Shown here: positions 62,051 to 64,000 of the stretch, piece after piece
Layout of the letters: each line of letters begins with the position of its first letter
Numbering within the stretch: the stretch's first letter is position 1
Assembly: GCA_947452995.1 (NCBI GenBank)
Contig: CANGEV010000001.1
Location: forward strand, 248,001 to 312,000
Length of the DNA: 64,000 nt
Direction of reading: 5' to 3'
DNA from: Chitinophagales bacterium
GTDB lineage: Bacteria; Bacteroidota; Bacteroidia; Chitinophagales; CAIODY01
Position numbers and translations under genes: made by a program
Notes under the pieces: model-generated
Databases searched by the model: none
Seen by the model: the letters and a program-made list of their open reading frames with translations, nothing else
Told to the model about the DNA's origin: nothing

Positions 62051-62278
62051 ATGGAATTAGCCTCCTCTTTAATCGGTCAGAAAATCAAAAAATTGCGTGA
62101 GTTGAAAAACTTCACCCAAGCACATATGGCCACTGAACTCGGGATTACACAAAGTGCTTATTCTAAAATCGAACAAGGTGACACAGACATCACCTATGCT
62201 AAAATGTCGAAAATCGCCGAAGTACTAGGTATCTCGCCAGAAGAGATCGCCGCCTTCAACGCAAGATTACGTATCTAA
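62051..62278 (+). CDS. Small XRE-family helix-turn-helix regulator
   Basis: A 75-residue DNA-binding protein consisting of a single Cro/C1-type HTH domain: IGQKIKKLRELKNFTQAHMATELG, ITQSAYSKIEQGDTDITYAKMSKIAEVLGI. The ATG at 62051 (MELASS) is chosen over one 31 codons upstream that precedes the likely promoter. There is no toxin partner next to it. It is divergent from the LamG pair. Its last 22 bases are duplicated 240 bases downstream with the adjoining non-coding element. Confidence 0.88.
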   Translation: MELASSLIGQKIKKLRELKNFTQAHMATELGITQSAYSKIEQGDTDITYAKMSKIAEVLGISPEEIAAFNARLRI

Positions 62279-62640
62279 TGAAATCTGATAAAATTAAAAT
62301 ATCACCCTGCCCTGCAGCAGGGTTTAAAATCATGTCCTGAAAATTTATTTCTATTAGCATGCCGCCCTGCTATTCAGCAGGGCTTTATTACGATTGGTGA
62401 TTCGAAAAGCACTAAATTAAAAATCGGAGTTCGATTAGCTTATGAATTGCTGTTCATAGAGATTCCGAACGCAGTGAGGAATCTGTTCGTTGCAAATCAA
62501 CGCAAGATTACGTATCTAATGAAATCTGATAAAATTAAAATATCACCCCGCCATGCGGCAGGGTTTGAAATTTTGTCCCTGCATTTATTTCTATTAGCAA
62601 GCCGCCCTGCTAGCCAGCAGGGCTTTATTTGAAAATAAAA
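62257..62640. repeat. Duplicated REP-like hairpin doublet
   Basis: Two copies of a roughly 125-bp element start at 62257 and 62498. Each begins with the final codons of the XRE gene, then a conserved AT-rich stretch and two palindromes about 60 bases apart. Copy 1: ccctgc/gcaggg at 62305-62322 and ccctgct/agcaggg at 62365-62382. Copy 2: ccgc/gcgg at 62548-62558 within 62546-62563, and ccctgct/agcaggg at 62605-62622. The text atttatttctattagca is the same before the second palindrome of both copies. No gene is supported in this stretch, up to 62762. Confidence 0.88.
62460..62484. repeat. Inverted repeat AGATTCC...GGAATCT
   Basis: A 7-bp stem agattcc (62460-62466) and ggaatct (62478-62484) around gaacgcagtga. 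It lies between the two hairpin-doublet copies. From memory, similar 'attccgaacgnagtgaggaatct' strings are scattered in many Bacteroidota genomes; this was not checked. Confidence 0.6.
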
Positions 62641-62762
62641 AATGTATAACGAATAATTAATAATTGGGGACACCGCCCCGTTGCGTGTCTCACGAAACCC
62701 ACTAAATAATAATCGGAGTTCGATTATTCATTTATTCATTATTCATTCCTACATTATTCATT

Positions 62763-62797
62763 AAAAAAGGCCTCGCAATTTGCGAGGCCTTTTTTTA
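62763..62797 (-). terminator. Bidirectional terminator of the rpmB-rpmG-DUF4295 operon
   Basis: The sequence aaaaaaggcctcgca, loop att, tgcgaggcctttttt is a 15-bp perfect inverted repeat with A and T tracts at its ends, and it follows the DUF4295 stop codon by a few bases on the minus strand. It can act in both directions. Confidence 0.92.
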
Positions 62798-62799
62798 AC

Positions 62800-62967
62800 T
62801 TATCCTTTTAAGTGATCAGCTAGGTTGTCTTTGTGAACCATAGCTTCTTTGAACACATAAGCACCAGACTTAGGTGAACGTTCACACTTGATAACTTTAG
62901 TGTAGGCCTTGGCATTCGGATCAATCGAACCTTTGGCCTTAATTGCGGTTTTTGCTTGCTTAGCCAT
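62800..62967 (-). CDS. DUF4295-family small basic protein
   Basis: A 55-residue protein missed by length filters. It reads MAKQAKTAIKAKGSIDPNAK and ends SPKSGAYVFKEAMVHKDNL. It is Lys-rich, and the core [KR]SPK[ST]GAYxFKExMVHKD is the Bacteroidota DUF4295 signature. In that phylum it is encoded right after rpmB and rpmG, as here (eight bases after rpmG). A ribosome-associated role is likely from its context and charge but not proven. Confidence 0.9.
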   Translation of the reverse strand: MAKQAKTAIKAKGSIDPNAKAYTKVIKCERSPKSGAYVFKEAMVHKDNLADHLKG

Positions 62968-62975
62968 ACTACTGT

Positions 62976-63158
62976 TTATTTAATTTCTTTATGAATGGTG
63001 TACTTACGCAAGATTGCATTGAATTTACGCAATTCAATACGCTCAGGGTTATTTTTCTTGTTCTTAGTGGTGATGTAACGGCTTGTACCCGCTGCTCCAC
63101 TTGACTTATGTTCGCTGCATTCTAAGATAACTTGAACGCGATTTCCTTTCTTTGCCAT
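62976..63158 (-). CDS. rpmG: 50S ribosomal protein L33
   Basis: A 60-residue ribosomal protein: [43 protein letters not shown] and a final YTIHKEIK. It keeps one Cys near residue 14 but lacks the second pair of the zinc-ribbon form, so it is the zinc-independent type. It is 20 bases after rpmB. Confidence 0.95.
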   Translation of the reverse strand: MAKKGNRVQVILECSEHKSSGAAGTSRYITTKNKKNNPERIELRKFNAILRKYTIHKEIK

Positions 63159-63178
63159 AATCGTGTATAGATTTTAGA

Positions 63179-63412
63179 TTAGCGCATTTCCTTTTCTTGA
63201 ATTTCCTTCAAGTACTGGTAAATACCTTTTTTGTTAATGTTACGGATAGCTGCTGCAGATACGCGCAATTCGATCCATTGATTGAATTCAGGAACGAAGA
63301 ACTTCTTGCGTTGCAAATTCGGCAAGAAACGACGCTTCGTCTTGATATTGGAGTGCGACACATTGTGTCCATACATTGGTCGCTTTCCGGTTAAGTCACA
63401 TACTCGTGCCAT
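63179..63412 (-). CDS. rpmB: 50S ribosomal protein L28
   Basis: A 77-residue ribosomal protein: [41 protein letters not shown] and [20 protein letters not shown]. The ATG at 63412 gives the conserved N-terminus; a longer frame to 63487 would add a non-homologous leader. It is first in a three-gene ribosomal operon. Confidence 0.96.
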   Translation of the reverse strand: MARVCDLTGKRPMYGHNVSHSNIKTKRRFLPNLQRKKFFVPEFNQWIELRVSAAAIRNINKKGIYQYLKEIQEKEMR

Positions 63413-63543
63413 GATACTTAAAGGCTTTATTTTATTATCGGGAGCGCAAATATCCAAAATTCTTCTCTTAAAAACAAACTTTTTCACTTTTATTTTAAAA
63501 TAAAGCGAAAATCTTTAATTTCAAGAAGCTAAACACTGGTACT

Positions 63544-64000
63544 ATGCGCCTTTCTACTCGACAAAAATACGCATTTTTAGTCACTTCTTCCCTACTCACG
63601 GCGCTTTTAATTTTTTTAAGCAATACCTTCCTTTCCCTTCCACCTCTCGGAAAAGTACTCGACCCCTTCCACGGCCTACTCCAACAAGCTGAAAACACCC
63701 ATTCTCCCAATCAATCCCCTCTCTTACATTTCCCGCAGCTGCAAGATAGCGCCACCGTCCTCTTCGACGCACAACGTCATCCGCATATCCTAGCACAAAT
63801 CGATCACGACGCCTATTTCCTACAAGGCTATCTCACCGCCCAAGATCGCCTTTGGCAAATGGATATTCAAACACGCGCCGCCGCCGGCAGAATCTCTGAA
63901 ATCCTCGGACCGAAAACGCTCGAATTCGACCGCAAACAGCGCCGCAAAGGCATCGCAAACGCCGCCCGCAATAGCCTCGCTCTCGTACTCTCTGACAGTA
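63544..64000 (+). CDS. Penicillin acylase-family N-terminal hydrolase (5' part)
   Basis: The frame starts with ATG at 63544 and runs off the window, giving 152 residues. An N-terminal membrane anchor or signal (FLVTSSLLTALLIFLSN) is followed by ATVLFDAQRHPHILAQIDHDAYFLQGYLTAQDRLWQMDIQTRAAAGRISEI-type sequence. The motif A-x-[DE]-R-[LM]-[FW]-Q-M-[DE]...R-x-x-x-x-G-x-[LI]-[AS]-E is diagnostic of the penicillin amidase/acylase (Ntn-hydrolase) alpha subunit. The catalytic Ser after the spacer peptide would lie beyond 64000. Codon use is more C-rich than the neighbours. Natural substrates of such enzymes are often acyl-homoserine lactones or peptides, but this cannot be told. Confidence 0.85.
   Translation, partial: MRLSTRQKYAFLVTSSLLTALLIFLSNTFLSLPPLGKVLDPFHGLLQQAENTHSPNQSPLLHFPQLQDSATVLFDAQRHPHILAQIDHDAYFLQGYLTAQDRLWQMDIQTRAAAGRISEILGPKTLEFDRKQRRKGIANAARNSLALVLSDS

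Noticed and set aside
62051-62278. Toxin-antitoxin pair around the XRE regulator
   Set aside because: No small toxin-like gene lies on either side; the neighbours are a LamG gene and non-coding repeats.
62447-62632. 61-codon open frame in the hairpin-doublet region
   Set aside because: It reads through palindromes and a duplicated gene end, and has no start signal or homology I recognise.
62257-62640. CRISPR or insertion sequence
   Set aside because: There are only two copies, no transposase frame and no target-site duplication; the shared end of the XRE gene shows local duplication.

Overview
The window is a chromosomal segment of a Bacteroidota bacterium. Supporting signs are type IX secretion (T9SS) cargo with both type A and type B C-terminal sorting domains, a T9SS plug protein, a PorP/SprF partner, Bacteroidota-only families (DUF4295, DUF6089), the cytochrome b558-sdhA-sdhB succinate dehydrogenase layout, and upstream TAnnTTTG elements in place of sigma70 -10 boxes. 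PKD and LamG adhesins and glycosyltransferases suggest a free-living, surface-interacting member, perhaps of the Chitinophagia/Saprospiria grade. That placement is inference.

Positions 1-19000 are mostly housekeeping: the tail of a phosphoglucose/phosphomannose isomerase, murF-fabD, tRNA-Leu(GAG) with its terminator, a secreted GH97 glucosidase, fmt, a mazG-arginase-like-lipoprotein operon, the T9SS plug protein, a gapA-adenosyltransferase operon, trxB, a small PKD cargo protein, and a succinate dehydrogenase operon with a glycosyltransferase gene between sdhA and sdhB. Positions 18100-29200 hold a secreted caspase-like protein, a GT25-like enzyme, a 903-residue type B cargo protein, the dnaX-slyD-yjjG operon, two outer-membrane barrel proteins, a methyltransferase and a GT-C-like membrane enzyme.

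The centrepiece (29226-51370) is a two-gene operon. It holds a gene for a 6,965-residue SprB-like surface protein and, overlapping its stop codon by one base, a PorP/SprF-family gene. The protein has a hierarchical repeat structure. Twenty-five PKD-like domains form five tandem copies of a five-domain cassette (A-B-C-D-E, 474-481 residues each). Fifteen Ig-like domains form five tandem copies of a three-domain cassette (229-231 residues each). Twelve Gly-rich domains form a third array. PKD domains lie between and around these, and a type B sorting domain ends the chain.

Positions 51546-64000 return to core genes (rpsP-rimM, accC, an HMG-CoA lyase-like gene, pssA-purS-rsmI, rpmB-rpmG-DUF4295) and begin a penicillin-acylase-family gene. 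In their midst is an accessory island (58339-62760): two paralogous LamG cargo genes and a small XRE regulator, flanked on both sides by related non-coding repeats. These are a 122-bp triplicate on one side and a duplicated pair of REP-like hairpins on the other.

A second notable signal is in dnaX. An A11 tract, preceded by a 7-bp hairpin, sits where the ATPase/clamp-loader core ends. Either alternative frame stops within a few codons, which predicts a slippage-made gamma form of 377 residues beside the 543-residue tau form.
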